From NCBI GenBank assembly GCA_001604385.1, contig LVBK01000010.1, positions 89,574 through 153,573 on the forward strand: DNA of 64,000 nt. Direction: 5' to 3'. Positions 22,918-32,250 of this stretch are shown here, one piece after another. The notes below the pieces were generated by a model that ran no database searches, was not told the origin of the DNA, and saw nothing but the letters and a program-made list of their open reading frames with translations. This DNA is from Spirochaetales bacterium Spiro_09. Lineage in GTDB: Bacteria > Spirochaetota > Spirochaetia > Treponematales > Treponemataceae. Every line of letters begins with the position of its first letter. Position 1 is the first letter of the stretch. The translations under genes were made by a program, and so were the position numbers.

Positions 22918-24024
22918 TCAATTAAAGCCTGCAAAGGGCGACATTCCACCGCTTCGCAGCATATACTGCTTTTCTGCGGCGGTAAACAAACTTGCAGCCT
23001 CACGCACCGAATCCGACGACCTTCGGTATGAATCGATAAAGGCGCGCACCGTCTGTCCGCTTGACAGTTTCTGGTTCATTTCCGACTGTGGAACGAGCGG
23101 AACAAGTTCTTCAAGCCGGTGCCATACCATAATCGACATAACCATATCGGGACGAACGGCAATCATGTCGCTCATTACCCGCGGGCCGTCCTTTACAAAA
23201 TCGGCATAGCTGTCGCTAACCTTACCTTTTTTCGCCTCTTCAAACCATTTTGCAAGGACCGGGTTCGATGAAAGCCGTTTTGCGGCCGAATCAAGGCGGG
23301 AAGAATACTGATTCCACTGGGGAACAAATTGATCAAGGAACGAAACAGGATTATTCACGATCAGGGATACATGAAAACTTTTCCAGTTTTGAGCTAAGCT
23401 TTCCCATTGTTCATCATACTCGCCTTCGGGAAACTGAGCTTCCTGTACACTGCCAGACTCGAGAATTTCTATCAGACGACCGGGTATCGACGAGCGACCG
23501 GAATCGAGGGCTGCGCGTTGCGAAGTCAACTCGGAGTACGGTGAACAAAAAACTTCGCCTTCCTTACACCCGATGAGGGCGGAACCGTTAAACGAAATTA
23601 CATTGAATTCCGTTCCGCGAACCCCGAGGATGGCGGTGGGGCTACGGACCTGTACGCCCGATTTTGTCCCTGCAAGGCGCTTGACCTTGACTCCGACAGA
23701 ACCGGTTACCAGCTGGAAATCATTGTTTTTTCCGGAGGAAAGCTGCTCCTGGCGAACTACCAGTCTGGTACCGCTCTCCAGCGCTATCGAACCGGAGATA
23801 CCGGACGAGGGAGCAAAGGCAATAACGAGCTGACAGTCGGGTCCGGTCATGACGGTATCGAGATTTTCAATGGCAGTTCCTATATCAACCCGGTTAAGAG
23901 TCCTGCCCTCACGGGAAATCTCCGCCTTACCGAGAATGAATTCCACCGAACCGATGGTCTGGGCCCATAGAATCAGGGGACAGACCCACAACAGAATGAA
24001 ACACGCACTCCACATCTTTTTCAT
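22918..24024 (-). CDS. FecR-domain exported protein
   Basis: Exported protein of 368 residues. The signal peptide (ACFILLWVCPLILWAQ) is followed by a FecR domain at about 25-140, with VGTAIENLDTVMTGPDCQLVIAF-type and RSPTAILGVRGTEFNV motifs. In anti-sigma or siderophore systems this domain sits in the periplasm; in spirochaetes stand-alone FecR proteins are common and their role is not known. The C-terminal 200 residues are mostly helical, with SSD and SSDSVREAASL repeats. The ATG at 24024 overlaps the murB stop (ATGA), with GGAG 6 bases upstream inside murB. So it is translated with murB. Confidence 0.78.
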   Translation of the reverse strand: MKKMWSACFILLWVCPLILWAQTIGSVEFILGKAEISREGRTLNRVDIGTAIENLDTVMTGPDCQLVIAFAPSSGISGSIALESGTRLVVRQEQLSSGKNNDFQLVTGSVGVKVKRLAGTKSGVQVRSPTAILGVRGTEFNVISFNGSALIGCKEGEVFCSPYSELTSQRAALDSGRSSIPGRLIEILESGSVQEAQFPEGEYDEQWESLAQNWKSFHVSLIVNNPVSFLDQFVPQWNQYSSRLDSAAKRLSSNPVLAKWFEEAKKGKVSDSYADFVKDGPRVMSDMIAVRPDMVMSIMVWHRLEELVPLVPQSEMNQKLSSGQTVRAFIDSYRRSSDSVREAASLFTAAEKQYMLRSGGMSPFAGFN

Positions 24025-25028
24025 GACAGACTCCATTCACCGGCCATTATTACCTCGGGTTCCAGGGTAAAACCCGTTTTCTCCCGAACAATCCGCTGCA
24101 CTTCATCAACGAGACGCCTGATATCACCGGATCGGGCCGAACCGGTGTTTATGACAATATTACCATGCCAGGGAGCTACCTGCGCATCCCCGATACGAAA
24201 CCCGCGCAAACCGGCCTCGTCTATTATCATGCCGGACGGCTTGCCAAAGTCGCGGTTATTCTTGAACATGCTGCCCGCTGACGGAAAGCGGAAATGCCCC
24301 TTGTTACGCCGGTCTTCAACATACCGGTCGCATTCTTGCCGGAGAAAAACCGGATCGGCAACGGACAGTGAAAACTCCACCGACAGAATAATCGCGGAAC
24401 CCGCTCCCAGGGAAAGCGGATCGGTTTGAGGCCGCACCTGAAAGGGTGAAACCTTGTATGCCCACTGGTCGGCCGAAAAGGCTGTATGAACCAGTGTATA
24501 CCCCTTCCCGTCAAAAGACAGGCATTCCGCGCGATAAAACACGTCGGATATCTGTTTATCATAACACCGCGCATTCATAAAAACGGCACCACCGACCGAA
24601 CCGGGAAGGCCCGCAAAACGTTCCATACCGCCAACAGCGTGATCCACACACCATTCCACCAGATCCTCCATAGGTGTTCCGGATACAACGGATACACCTG
24701 CACTATTCTGGTCGCCATCGTAAACCGCCACAGGCGAGATGCCCGAAAGGCCCGTGGTTGAAATGACCGCGCCCCGGACTCCCGCATCGGATACAAGCAG
24801 ATTCGAGCCGCCGCCCAGAAGATACAGGGGGATATCATGTTCCAGACAGACATCAAGACAGAGAAAAAGGTCTTCCCGGGAAGACGGTGAAAAAAACAAG
24901 TCTGCCGGACCGCCGGTGCGAAAGGTAGTATGAAGGGACAAGGGTTCATCAAAACGGAGAAAAGAGGCTATATGGGGGTATTTTTCCATTATATTGCACT
25001 TTTCCCATATTTTACGTACAGTATTCAT
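24021..25028 (-). CDS. murB: UDP-N-acetylenolpyruvoylglucosamine reductase
   Basis: FAD enzyme that reduces UDP-GlcNAc-enolpyruvate to UDP-MurNAc in peptidoglycan synthesis. The N-terminal FAD site has LSLHTTFRTGG, LYLLGGGSNLL and GLPGSVGGAVFMNARC. The C-terminal substrate domain has FRFPSAGSMFKN, the catalytic serine region, and GLRGFRIGDAQV with HGNIVINTG. The length and motif order fit MurB. Start ATG 25028 has AAGGA at 6 bases; ATG 24989 (MEKYPHIASFL) would also give a normal N-terminus and is the main uncertainty. It diverges from cysS and is coupled to the FecR gene. Confidence 0.93.
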   Translation of the reverse strand: MNTVRKIWEKCNIMEKYPHIASFLRFDEPLSLHTTFRTGGPADLFFSPSSREDLFLCLDVCLEHDIPLYLLGGGSNLLVSDAGVRGAVISTTGLSGISPVAVYDGDQNSAGVSVVSGTPMEDLVEWCVDHAVGGMERFAGLPGSVGGAVFMNARCYDKQISDVFYRAECLSFDGKGYTLVHTAFSADQWAYKVSPFQVRPQTDPLSLGAGSAIILSVEFSLSVADPVFLRQECDRYVEDRRNKGHFRFPSAGSMFKNNRDFGKPSGMIIDEAGLRGFRIGDAQVAPWHGNIVINTGSARSGDIRRLVDEVQRIVREKTGFTLEPEVIMAGEWSLS

Positions 25029-25125
25029 AGCTGTCCTTGACCGGGAGTGAACTGCCGCTTTCGGCTATCCCGTCAACCCGTACAGTATAGCAGAACACAG
25101 CACATTGCGAAACCGGAGGAAAGCC

Positions 25126-26574
25126 ATGCCATTGGAATTGTTCAACACGATGGGAAAACAAATGCAGCCATTCACACCCATCAATGGAAATACGGTAGGC
25201 TTTTACGGATGCGGACCGACAGTCTACAACTATGCCCACATAGGAAATCTCCGCGCCTTTGTCTTTCAGGATGTACTGAAGCGCTCCCTGTCCTGGCTTG
25301 GCTATCCGGTCACTCATGTCATGAACATTACCGATATCGGACACCTTGCGGGAGATTCCGATGAGGGTGAGGATAAAATGGTCAAGACTGCGCAGGAACG
25401 CGGCCAATCAGTCCTGGAAATAGCGCAGTTTTATACCGATGCCTTTTTTATTGACATGGACCGCCTGAATATTGAGCGCCCGACTATAATCTGCAAGGCA
25501 ACTGACCATGTACAGGACATGATTGACCTGATCAAGCGGCTGGAAGACAACGGGCATACCTACATGGCCGGGGGAAACCTGTATTATGATATCTCGACCT
25601 TTCCGGATTACGGGAAACTGGCGAGATTGAACATGGATGACCTGAAAGCCGGCGCCCGAATCGACGTAGACCACAACAAGCGCAATCCCTACGACTTCGT
25701 GCTGTGGTTCACAAAAAGCAAATTCGAGAATCAGGCCCTGACCTGGGAGTCTCCCTGGGGAAGGGGATATCCCGGCTGGCACATTGAGTGCTCCGCAATG
25801 AGCATGAAGTATCTTGGCGAGCAGTTCGACATTCATACAGGCGGCATAGACCATATTTCCATCCATCATACCAATGAGATAGCCCAAAGCGAGGGCGCTA
25901 CCGGAAAACAATGGGTGCGTTACTGGCTGCATAATGAATTTCTTGTCATGGACAAGGGAAAAATGTCAAAGTCGGCCGGCAACTTCCTGACATTGCAAAC
26001 ACTGGTTGACCAGGGGTACCATCCGCTTGATTATCGGTACTTTCTGCTCGGGGGCCACTACCGCAGCCAGCTGACCTTCTCCTGGGAGTCTGTCGAAAGC
26101 GCAAAAAACGCCCGAAAAAACGTGGTACAGCGCATCGCACGGCTTCTGGAAACATCCGGGGATTATTCAGCCGACCCGCGTTCGAATAGTGCGGTCGCCA
26201 CATATCTTGACCGCTTCCGGCAGGCTATCGAGCAGGATCTTTCTACACCGCGGGCACTTGCGGAATTGCAGGGAATGATACGCGATACAAAAGCTCCGCC
26301 CGAGGCCGTATGCGCGGCAGTACGCGAAATGGACAAGGTACTCGGCCTCCAGCTTATCGAGGAAGCGATCGAACTGAACAAGGCAAGCGGGCAAGCCCGT
26401 GCCGAAAGCGATCCCCGCATTGACCGGCTTGTACAGGAACGAGCCGAAGCAAAAAAGGCAAAAAACTTTGCCCGCGCCGATGAAATTCGTAACCTCCTCA
26501 AGAATGAAGGCGTTTTACTGGAAGACAGTCCTGCCGGAACAATCTGGAAACGCTCGTCCGGTGAGCGGTCATGA
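25126..26574 (+). CDS. cysS: Cysteinyl-tRNA synthetase
   Basis: Charges tRNA-Cys. The 482-residue class I synthetase has the HIGH-type motif HIGN in [16 protein letters not shown], the zinc ligand Cys at YGCGPT, and HHTNE as the second zinc-site segment. The KMSKS loop is [10 protein letters not shown]. The helical C-terminal half ends with the usual [21 protein letters not shown] tail. The ATG at 25126 is supported by CCGGAGGA 4-5 bases upstream. Followed by ECF sigma after 19 bases. Confidence 0.96.
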   Translation: MPLELFNTMGKQMQPFTPINGNTVGFYGCGPTVYNYAHIGNLRAFVFQDVLKRSLSWLGYPVTHVMNITDIGHLAGDSDEGEDKMVKTAQERGQSVLEIAQFYTDAFFIDMDRLNIERPTIICKATDHVQDMIDLIKRLEDNGHTYMAGGNLYYDISTFPDYGKLARLNMDDLKAGARIDVDHNKRNPYDFVLWFTKSKFENQALTWESPWGRGYPGWHIECSAMSMKYLGEQFDIHTGGIDHISIHHTNEIAQSEGATGKQWVRYWLHNEFLVMDKGKMSKSAGNFLTLQTLVDQGYHPLDYRYFLLGGHYRSQLTFSWESVESAKNARKNVVQRIARLLETSGDYSADPRSNSAVATYLDRFRQAIEQDLSTPRALAELQGMIRDTKAPPEAVCAAVREMDKVLGLQLIEEAIELNKASGQARAESDPRIDRLVQERAEAKKAKNFARADEIRNLLKNEGVLLEDSPAGTIWKRSSGERS

Positions 26575-26593
26575 TTTCAGAAACACCCGGAGG

Positions 26594-27142
26594 ATGTCGT
26601 TGTTTGAAACAGTAAGAATGCTCCGAGCCCAAGACGACACGGACTTCAGAAAAATATACGATTACACTATGCCCGTGCTTTTCAAGGTAGCCATAAGAAT
26701 TGCCGGCAACGAGGAAGCTGCAGAGGATCTGTGCCACGACGCCCTGATTAAAATGACCGAGAAGGACATGCAGTTTCCCAGCTTGAACGACGCGAAGTAT
26801 TGGCTTATACGGGTAGTAAAAAACGCGTCGCTAAATTATGCGAAACGCAAGGGACGCGAACGGAGGGCCTATGAACGAGCCCTCAAGGAAGACAGACGCA
26901 CGGTAGATTCCGGCGAGACAAGTCTTTTGAAAAAAGATTCTGTCGAGCAAGTCCGCGAAGCCCTGGAAAAACTGCCGGAAAACCTGCGGATGGTTCTTCA
27001 TCTGAAGGAGTATGGCGAGTTGAATTACAAGGAAATAGGCAGGGTTCTCGGAATTACCGAGGGAAATGTAAAGGTTCGCGTATTCCGGGCCCGGGAACAA
27101 TTATCGCGTTTATTAGGAGAAGACAATGTCTACATGCCCTGA
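26594..27142 (+). CDS. rpoE: ECF-family sigma factor
   Basis: RNA polymerase sigma factor of about 180 residues. Region 2 (LFKVAIRIAGNEEAAEDLCHDALIKM and KYWLIRVVKNASLNYAKRKGRERR) binds core and the -10. Region 4 (LPENLRMVLHLKEYGELNYKEIGRVLGITEGNVKVRVFRAREQL) recognises the -35. The Shine-Dalgarno GGAGG at 26589-26593 directly abuts ATG 26594, which is too close. TTG at 26600 sits 6 bases away and may be the true start; both are in frame. The next gene, an anti-sigma factor, overlaps by 17 bases, making a standard sigma/anti-sigma pair. From memory the order cysS-rpoE matches T. pallidum. Confidence 0.9.
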   Translation: MSLFETVRMLRAQDDTDFRKIYDYTMPVLFKVAIRIAGNEEAAEDLCHDALIKMTEKDMQFPSLNDAKYWLIRVVKNASLNYAKRKGRERRAYERALKEDRRTVDSGETSLLKKDSVEQVREALEKLPENLRMVLHLKEYGELNYKEIGRVLGITEGNVKVRVFRAREQLSRLLGEDNVYMP

Positions 27143-27794
27143 TACAGATTTATTTTCCGCCTATGTTGACGGAGAGGTCCCCTCTCCCTGGAAGGAAAAA
27201 CTGGAAGCCCATCTGTCGGTTTGTCAGGATTGCTCCCGGACAGTTAGCCGCTACTTACGGCAAAAGTCACTGTTTGCCGCGGTACCGGGCAATATGCAGA
27301 CTCTTGACACCGACGCCTCGTTTACGAAGCTGATGCACCGTCGACTTGCCGTAATGGCCCGCAAACAGGAACAATCGTTATCATCACGCGGAAAATTTTC
27401 GGTTCGTTTGCCCCTACCCGCGGTTGCTGCAGCGCTCGTCCTCGCATTTTTTATACCCCAGTTCATTAACAGGGGGAATCAAACTGTCGCTGCACTACAG
27501 AATCCCGGTTTTACCTCGAACAATCGTCACGAAATGCGCACTGTATCGACTCGCAGACAGGTGTACAGCCCCGACTCCTTGCCGGTGACCGGCATCCCTT
27601 CAGACATAATAGGAGAAAACCGGTTATTCACCATGGTTAATTTTGCCCGTCAGTTTGCGACCGACAAGCAACTGTTCGAGGACGCCGATATCATTATTAT
27701 CCGTTTGCCCGCGCTTACGGATTTTAGCGATACCGGAAATCAGTTTATAAAGTCGGAGAATTCAGTGCTACGGACAGCCGGCTACTTCAAATGA
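27126..27794 (+). CDS. Zinc-type anti-sigma factor
   Basis: Membrane anti-sigma factor of 222 residues. The N-terminal ZAS domain shows HLSVCQDC (H-x3-C-x2-C), with LFSAYVDGEVP before it. Here it would bind the ECF sigma encoded upstream. One transmembrane helix (VAAALVLAFFIPQFI, about 98-114) is followed by a periplasmic part of about 105 residues that would sense a signal. No RseA-like cleavage motif can be identified. AGGAG precedes the ATG by 6 bases. The gene is coupled to the sigma gene and, through an ATGA overlap, to the transglutaminase-like protein. Confidence 0.88.
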   Translation: MSTCPDTDLFSAYVDGEVPSPWKEKLEAHLSVCQDCSRTVSRYLRQKSLFAAVPGNMQTLDTDASFTKLMHRRLAVMARKQEQSLSSRGKFSVRLPLPAVAAALVLAFFIPQFINRGNQTVAALQNPGFTSNNRHEMRTVSTRRQVYSPDSLPVTGIPSDIIGENRLFTMVNFARQFATDKQLFEDADIIIIRLPALTDFSDTGNQFIKSENSVLRTAGYFK

Positions 27795-29443
27795 TATCTG
27801 AAACACTGAAAAATCTCTTTCTCCGTTCATCGCTGTTCAGATTTGTTTTGTTGCCGGCTACCTTTGTCGTTTTCTCGGTAACCTTTACACTGATATATCA
27901 GGCCTTTCATAAAAATCCGTATATTGAATCGGTTTCTCCGGCCATTGCGGAACCCGGAGATGTCATCGTCATTCGGGGCAGGCATTTTGGCCCCGAAATG
28001 GGTGACAGTTATGTGGAAATTGGCGGCGACAGACTCTCCATGAACGCCTTTCTGAGTTGGACAGATACGCTTATTATGGTTACTGTTCCGTTTACCGTAC
28101 AGGACGGTCTGGTGCATGTGAAAACCGGCTCAGGAAAAAGTAATCCGGTTCTATTCGCAAATAAGAACAATATCCCGGTATTTGCCCGCTCGCATTCGGA
28201 TCCCGGAACGCCGGTTCTTGCATCCTTTGACACCGACCGGGCCGAAATCGGTAAACGCCTGACTATTACCGGGCGCAATTTTGGTTTGTCACGAAGCAAT
28301 TCCACCGTTAATTTTGTCTGGCAGACCGATCCCTCCGGGGCTCTGGACTGGAGAACGCCCGCAGAACTGACCTCGATTAGTTGTTCCGAACACGATTTTG
28401 ATTATGAATTCTGGAGTGATCAGGAAATCAGGGTGCGGGTGCCCGACGGAGCGCGATCCGGCCAGGTTTTTGTTAAAACCGAACGGGGTATCAGCAACAC
28501 GCTGAATCTGAACATAGTCAATCAGCCAGGCGTCAAGAAATATACCGATCGACGGACCTATCTGATTTCTGCAGGAGCCGATTTTTCCGGTATCGAAACG
28601 ACCACTACCGAAAATACAATGTATGTGCGCATGCCCATACCGGATACAACCGCATCCCAGCGCAATATCGAGGTTACGGCGTCTACACCCGTGCCCTTCA
28701 TGAATAACTATCGCGGAACCATTTTACACCAGTTCGAGAATCTTGTCCCGGACAAGAAATATACTATCTCGCATAATTTCGTACTGACGGTCTTCGGAAC
28801 GGAAACCTCCATAAACGCCGCACAGGTTCGCCAATATTCCGACACGACCTCTCCCCTGTATACGCTGTATACCATGCCAGATCCGCTGGTACCCTCGGAT
28901 AACGAGGAGATTGTCAAACGTATGAATACCATTGTCGGCCGCGAAAAAAATCCCTGGAAGAAAGCAGAGCTGATTTTCACCTGGCTTACCTCCACCATTG
29001 AAAAGGGAAGTCCGGAGCGACCGAACCGGAGCGTTCAGGAAGCGCTCCTCATTAAATCGGGGGATGACTATGACCTGGCCATTCTTTTTACCGCCATGGC
29101 CCGCTCAGCAGGTATTCCGGCTATTCCGGTATCCGGCATTCTGATTGACTCAAGCCGTGTATCGCGCGTACATTGGTGGGCGGAAATTTACATTGAAAGT
29201 TTCGGTTGGGTCCCCGTAGATCCGGGACTTGGCCGTGACGACAAGAAATATTTCGGTTCGATTGACGCAAACCGCGTAATTTTTTCCCGGGGCTGGACGG
29301 ATCAAAAACCGATGATGCCGAACAGCAAAACGGTCTATATTCCCCGCTCATGGGCCTTCATGCCAATCTGGGAGGAAGCCGCCGGTTCCATCAAGGCATA
29401 TACCTCGTTTTGGTCAGTACCCCGGGTAACCGGTATCTACTGA
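27791..29443 (+). CDS. IPT/TIG- and transglutaminase-like membrane protein
   Basis: 550-residue protein with an N-terminal membrane anchor (LFRFVLLPATFVVFSVTFTLIY). Two IPT/TIG domains follow (IESVSPAIAEPGDVIVIRGRHFG and ASFDTDRAEIGKRLTITGRNFG, about 40-115 and 140-240), then a transglutaminase-like fold. The C-terminal domain keeps HWWAEIYIESFGWVPVDPG, the expected His and Asp region. The nucleophile segment reads SGDDYDLAILF where active enzymes have GDCxDxALLF, so the catalytic Cys is Asp. It is probably not a classical thiol enzyme; it may bind peptides or glycans. Last gene of the sigma/anti-sigma operon, starting at an ATGA overlap, so probably an input or output of that envelope-stress circuit. 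Confidence 0.8.
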   Translation: MISETLKNLFLRSSLFRFVLLPATFVVFSVTFTLIYQAFHKNPYIESVSPAIAEPGDVIVIRGRHFGPEMGDSYVEIGGDRLSMNAFLSWTDTLIMVTVPFTVQDGLVHVKTGSGKSNPVLFANKNNIPVFARSHSDPGTPVLASFDTDRAEIGKRLTITGRNFGLSRSNSTVNFVWQTDPSGALDWRTPAELTSISCSEHDFDYEFWSDQEIRVRVPDGARSGQVFVKTERGISNTLNLNIVNQPGVKKYTDRRTYLISAGADFSGIETTTTENTMYVRMPIPDTTASQRNIEVTASTPVPFMNNYRGTILHQFENLVPDKKYTISHNFVLTVFGTETSINAAQVRQYSDTTSPLYTLYTMPDPLVPSDNEEIVKRMNTIVGREKNPWKKAELIFTWLTSTIEKGSPERPNRSVQEALLIKSGDDYDLAILFTAMARSAGIPAIPVSGILIDSSRVSRVHWWAEIYIESFGWVPVDPGLGRDDKKYFGSIDANRVIFSRGWTDQKPMMPNSKTVYIPRSWAFMPIWEEAAGSIKAYTSFWSVPRVTGIY

Positions 29444-29495
29444 CGGACTCTGGATAGCATATTGATACTTTCTTACATTGCCAAGGAGATGTACT

Positions 29496-30179
29496 ATGGT
29501 CACTGTTCTTTCACTGGGGGGCTCCATTGTCGCGCCGGACGCACCCGATGCGGCTTTTCTGTCATCTTTCTCAACGCTCGTCAGGGAATGGCTTTCAGCC
29601 GACAATTCCCGCAAGCTGATTATTGTTGTCGGCGGTGGGGGCCCTGCCCGTTCATATCAAAAGGCGTTTTCAGCGATCTGCCCGGGCGGTTCACACGAAC
29701 AGGCGGACTGGATCGGTATTATGGCAACCAGACTGAACGCCCAGCTTTTAAAGGCCGTTTTCGCCGATATTTGCCCGACGGATGTTGTCTATGATCCCAC
29801 CAAAATTGATGTTTTTACCGGACGGATACTGGTTGCCGCCGGATGGAAACCGGGATTCTCGACAGATAATGACGCGGTATTGCTTGCAGAACGCTTTTCG
29901 GCAGATACGGTAATCAACCTGTCAAACATCGCGAAGGTATATACGGATGACCCGCGGGCAAACCCGGAGGCGAAACCGATCGACTCCATAAGCTGGGCGG
30001 ACTTCCGTAAAATAGTCGGGGATGAATGGATTCCCGGTAAAAATGTTCCCTTCGATCCGGTAGCCAGCATGCATGCCCAAAACGCGGGTTTACGCGTAAT
30101 CTGTGCGGCAGGCAGGGATATTGATAACCTGAGGGCGATACTCGACGGAAAAGATTTTATTGGTTCAGTGATAAGCTGA
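29496..30179 (+). CDS. pyrH: Uridylate kinase (archaeal-type)
   Basis: Phosphorylates UMP to UDP. The 227-residue amino-acid-kinase-fold protein has LSLGGSIV at the N-terminus, VVGGGGPARSY, MATRLNAQLL, VFTGR and FSTDNDAVLLAERFSADTVINLSNIAKVYTDDP. Length and the short N-terminus match archaeal and spirochaete-type PyrH rather than the E. coli form. ATG 29496 is preceded by AAGGAG at 8 bases. No other gene is in its transcript; the next gene converges. Confidence 0.9.
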   Translation: MVTVLSLGGSIVAPDAPDAAFLSSFSTLVREWLSADNSRKLIIVVGGGGPARSYQKAFSAICPGGSHEQADWIGIMATRLNAQLLKAVFADICPTDVVYDPTKIDVFTGRILVAAGWKPGFSTDNDAVLLAERFSADTVINLSNIAKVYTDDPRANPEAKPIDSISWADFRKIVGDEWIPGKNVPFDPVASMHAQNAGLRVICAAGRDIDNLRAILDGKDFIGSVIS

Positions 30180-30189
30180 GAACACCGTA

Positions 30190-30819
30190 TTATCCGGACG
30201 TGTACAGCCTCTCAAGCAGGGCGGCAAGTTTGATCCCGTATTCACGGTCAGCAGCCCAGGTGCCCGCAAGCCCGTAAATGTCGGGAGCCTTGCCCCGGGG
30301 CGTCACGTAGCGAAACCGGGGATCGACCAGTTCCCGTGCCAGCGGTTCGGTTGAGGCATATGCCTTCAAATGTTGTACATGAGCCCGAACGCCTGTCCGT
30401 TCATCGATAAACGAAAGGCCCTTCTGGCCCGGTCCAATCGAACCGAGCCCGCAAAAATTGTTCATGTCCTCGGTAACCAGTCCGCCGAAACGCAGAAAGC
30501 CTGTCTCCAGGCACATCTGGATAAAGGCGACATCCGCGTTCACCCCCTCATGAGCCCCCTCCTCGCGGTACAGGATGGCAAGACGATGCACCTTGAAACT
30601 GTCCGCGCGGGGATTGTTCCTCATAAAAAAGGCAACCAGTTCTTCCTCTGTCATGACGCCCCGGCCCATGATCCGGGTGGGAGGTTCTACGCGGGAACGC
30701 TCCCGCTGAGCGGCCGCTCCAGCGCCAGAAGGAGCTGAGGCGCACGAAAAAAGGAAACCAAGGACACAGAGAGAGGCTACAAGAATTTTAAAGCCTGTTT
30801 CATACCGGCGATCTTTCAT
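30190..30819 (-). CDS. Glucosaminidase-domain lipoprotein
   Basis: Predicted exported peptidoglycan hydrolase of 209 residues. The signal ends with lipobox LFSCAS. The domain after residue 60 resembles Bax/FlgJ-type mannosyl-glycoprotein endo-beta-N-acetylglucosaminidases: EEELVAFFMRNNP, VNADVAFIQMCLETGFLRFGG, NNFCGLGSIG, and ASTEPLAREL with YGLAGTWAADREYG. The catalytic Glu is most likely in QMCLETGFL. It overlaps the aroA stop (ATGA), so it is co-translated with aroA, a pairing with no obvious functional link. Confidence 0.78.
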   Translation of the reverse strand: MKDRRYETGFKILVASLCVLGFLFSCASAPSGAGAAAQRERSRVEPPTRIMGRGVMTEEELVAFFMRNNPRADSFKVHRLAILYREEGAHEGVNADVAFIQMCLETGFLRFGGLVTEDMNNFCGLGSIGPGQKGLSFIDERTGVRAHVQHLKAYASTEPLARELVDPRFRYVTPRGKAPDIYGLAGTWAADREYGIKLAALLERLYTSG

Positions 30820-32093
30820 ATACAGGAGATATCGGCTCCGATTGCGCGATAATCAACCAAAAAACCCGGATAGGTCACGTCTGCCGATTCTGCGCTGTCA
30901 ATGACCGTGGTACCGGAGGCGACCAGGCCCGCGAGGGCCAAACTCATAACGACACGGTGATCGTCATGGCCGTGGACATCACATCCGGTCAGGGAGCTTT
31001 TTCGCAGCACAAGACCGTCATCGAGTTCCCGAACGTCCGCACCCATACGGGACAGCTCGCGGGCCATAACCGCGATCCGGTCGGTCTCCTTTATGCGAGC
31101 CTGTTTGACGTTTACCAAACGGGTTTCACCGGTCGCGCAGCAGCCGAAAACGGCAAAAGCAGGAAGCGCGTCCGGCATGGCATTCAAATCTATCTCCAGA
31201 CCGCGCAGCACGACTCCACGGGCATCCACAATCGCCCCGCTTGCGGTTCGTTCTACCTTCACCCCGGCGTTTTCCAGTACCCCAAAAATGGCTTTATCAC
31301 CCTGGGGATCGGAGAAGTCGATATTTTTCAGCTCCAGACGGCTGCCGGTTATTGCCGCTCCAACGGCGGCAAAGGTGGCACCGGAAAAATCTCCGGGAAT
31401 GTCCATATCAATCGAGGGATATTGCTGACGGCCAAAAACGCGGTAGCACTCGTAGGGACGAACCGTCTCATAACGGATTCCCAAACGATCGAGCCACCAC
31501 AGGCTCAGGTCGACATAGGGCCGCTCGTGAAGATCGTTTACGGTTATCACGCTGTCTTGCGGAAGAAGCGGCGCAGCGAAGAGCAAACTGGAAAGATACT
31601 GGGAGGTAAGCCCCGTCACGGTGGTTGAACCGCCTTGCAGCGGACCCTTCAAACGAAACGGCAAACCGGAGGAACCTTCCTCTACAGTATACGATGCCCC
31701 CAGTTGCGTCAGGGCATCAAGGAGGTTGCGAACCGGTCTTGAGCGGAGCGATGCGTCCCCGTCAAAACGGCGAGCTCTGTCCCCCACTGCCGCAAGGCTC
31801 ATGAAAAGATTTAATCCGGTGCCGGAATTCCCCAGCCATATATTTTCCTGCCCGCCGGAGAGGTCTCCACCAATGCCGGTAATATAGAGATTGTCACCCT
31901 CCTGCCTGCTCAGAGCACCGAGGGACACAGCTGCGCCAAGTGCACTTGCGCCGTCACCCTTCATAAGCGGATTACCCAGGCGAGATTCTCCGCGCGCGGC
32001 GGTTGCGACCAGCAACGCCCGGATAGTGTGAGACTTTGAGGGAGGAATACGGATTGAGCCCTCGAGACGAGACGGTGAAACACTCCATTTCAT
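30816..32093 (-). CDS. aroA: 3-phosphoshikimate 1-carboxyvinyltransferase (EPSP synthase)
   Basis: Joins shikimate-3-phosphate with PEP in aromatic biosynthesis. The 425-residue protein has SKSHTIRALLVATAA (phosphate and PEP site), the LGNSGTG loop, DGDASLRSRPVR, SSQYLSSLLFAAPL-type strand, VKQARIKETDRIAVMARELSRMGA and DHRVVMSLALAG. It keeps all expected substrate contacts. ATG 32093 has GGAG at 8 bases; an upstream ATG at 32132 adds a run without family match. First gene of a two-gene unit. Resistance class (I/II) cannot be read with confidence. Confidence 0.95.
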   Translation of the reverse strand: MKWSVSPSRLEGSIRIPPSKSHTIRALLVATAARGESRLGNPLMKGDGASALGAAVSLGALSRQEGDNLYITGIGGDLSGGQENIWLGNSGTGLNLFMSLAAVGDRARRFDGDASLRSRPVRNLLDALTQLGASYTVEEGSSGLPFRLKGPLQGGSTTVTGLTSQYLSSLLFAAPLLPQDSVITVNDLHERPYVDLSLWWLDRLGIRYETVRPYECYRVFGRQQYPSIDMDIPGDFSGATFAAVGAAITGSRLELKNIDFSDPQGDKAIFGVLENAGVKVERTASGAIVDARGVVLRGLEIDLNAMPDALPAFAVFGCCATGETRLVNVKQARIKETDRIAVMARELSRMGADVRELDDGLVLRKSSLTGCDVHGHDDHRVVMSLALAGLVASGTTVIDSAESADVTYPGFLVDYRAIGADISCI

Positions 32094-32250
32094 ACAGCAT
32101 ACTCCAGACTGAACCACAAGATTGTTCCGCATTGTGGTTTTATTTTGCTGTTTTTGTCAATCTTGCAATTCGTGTGAAAAAAGCACTTCCGCTCGGGTAC
32201 AGCACGGGCAAAATAACAAAAGAGACCACATATACAGTCAAGGGGTCAGC

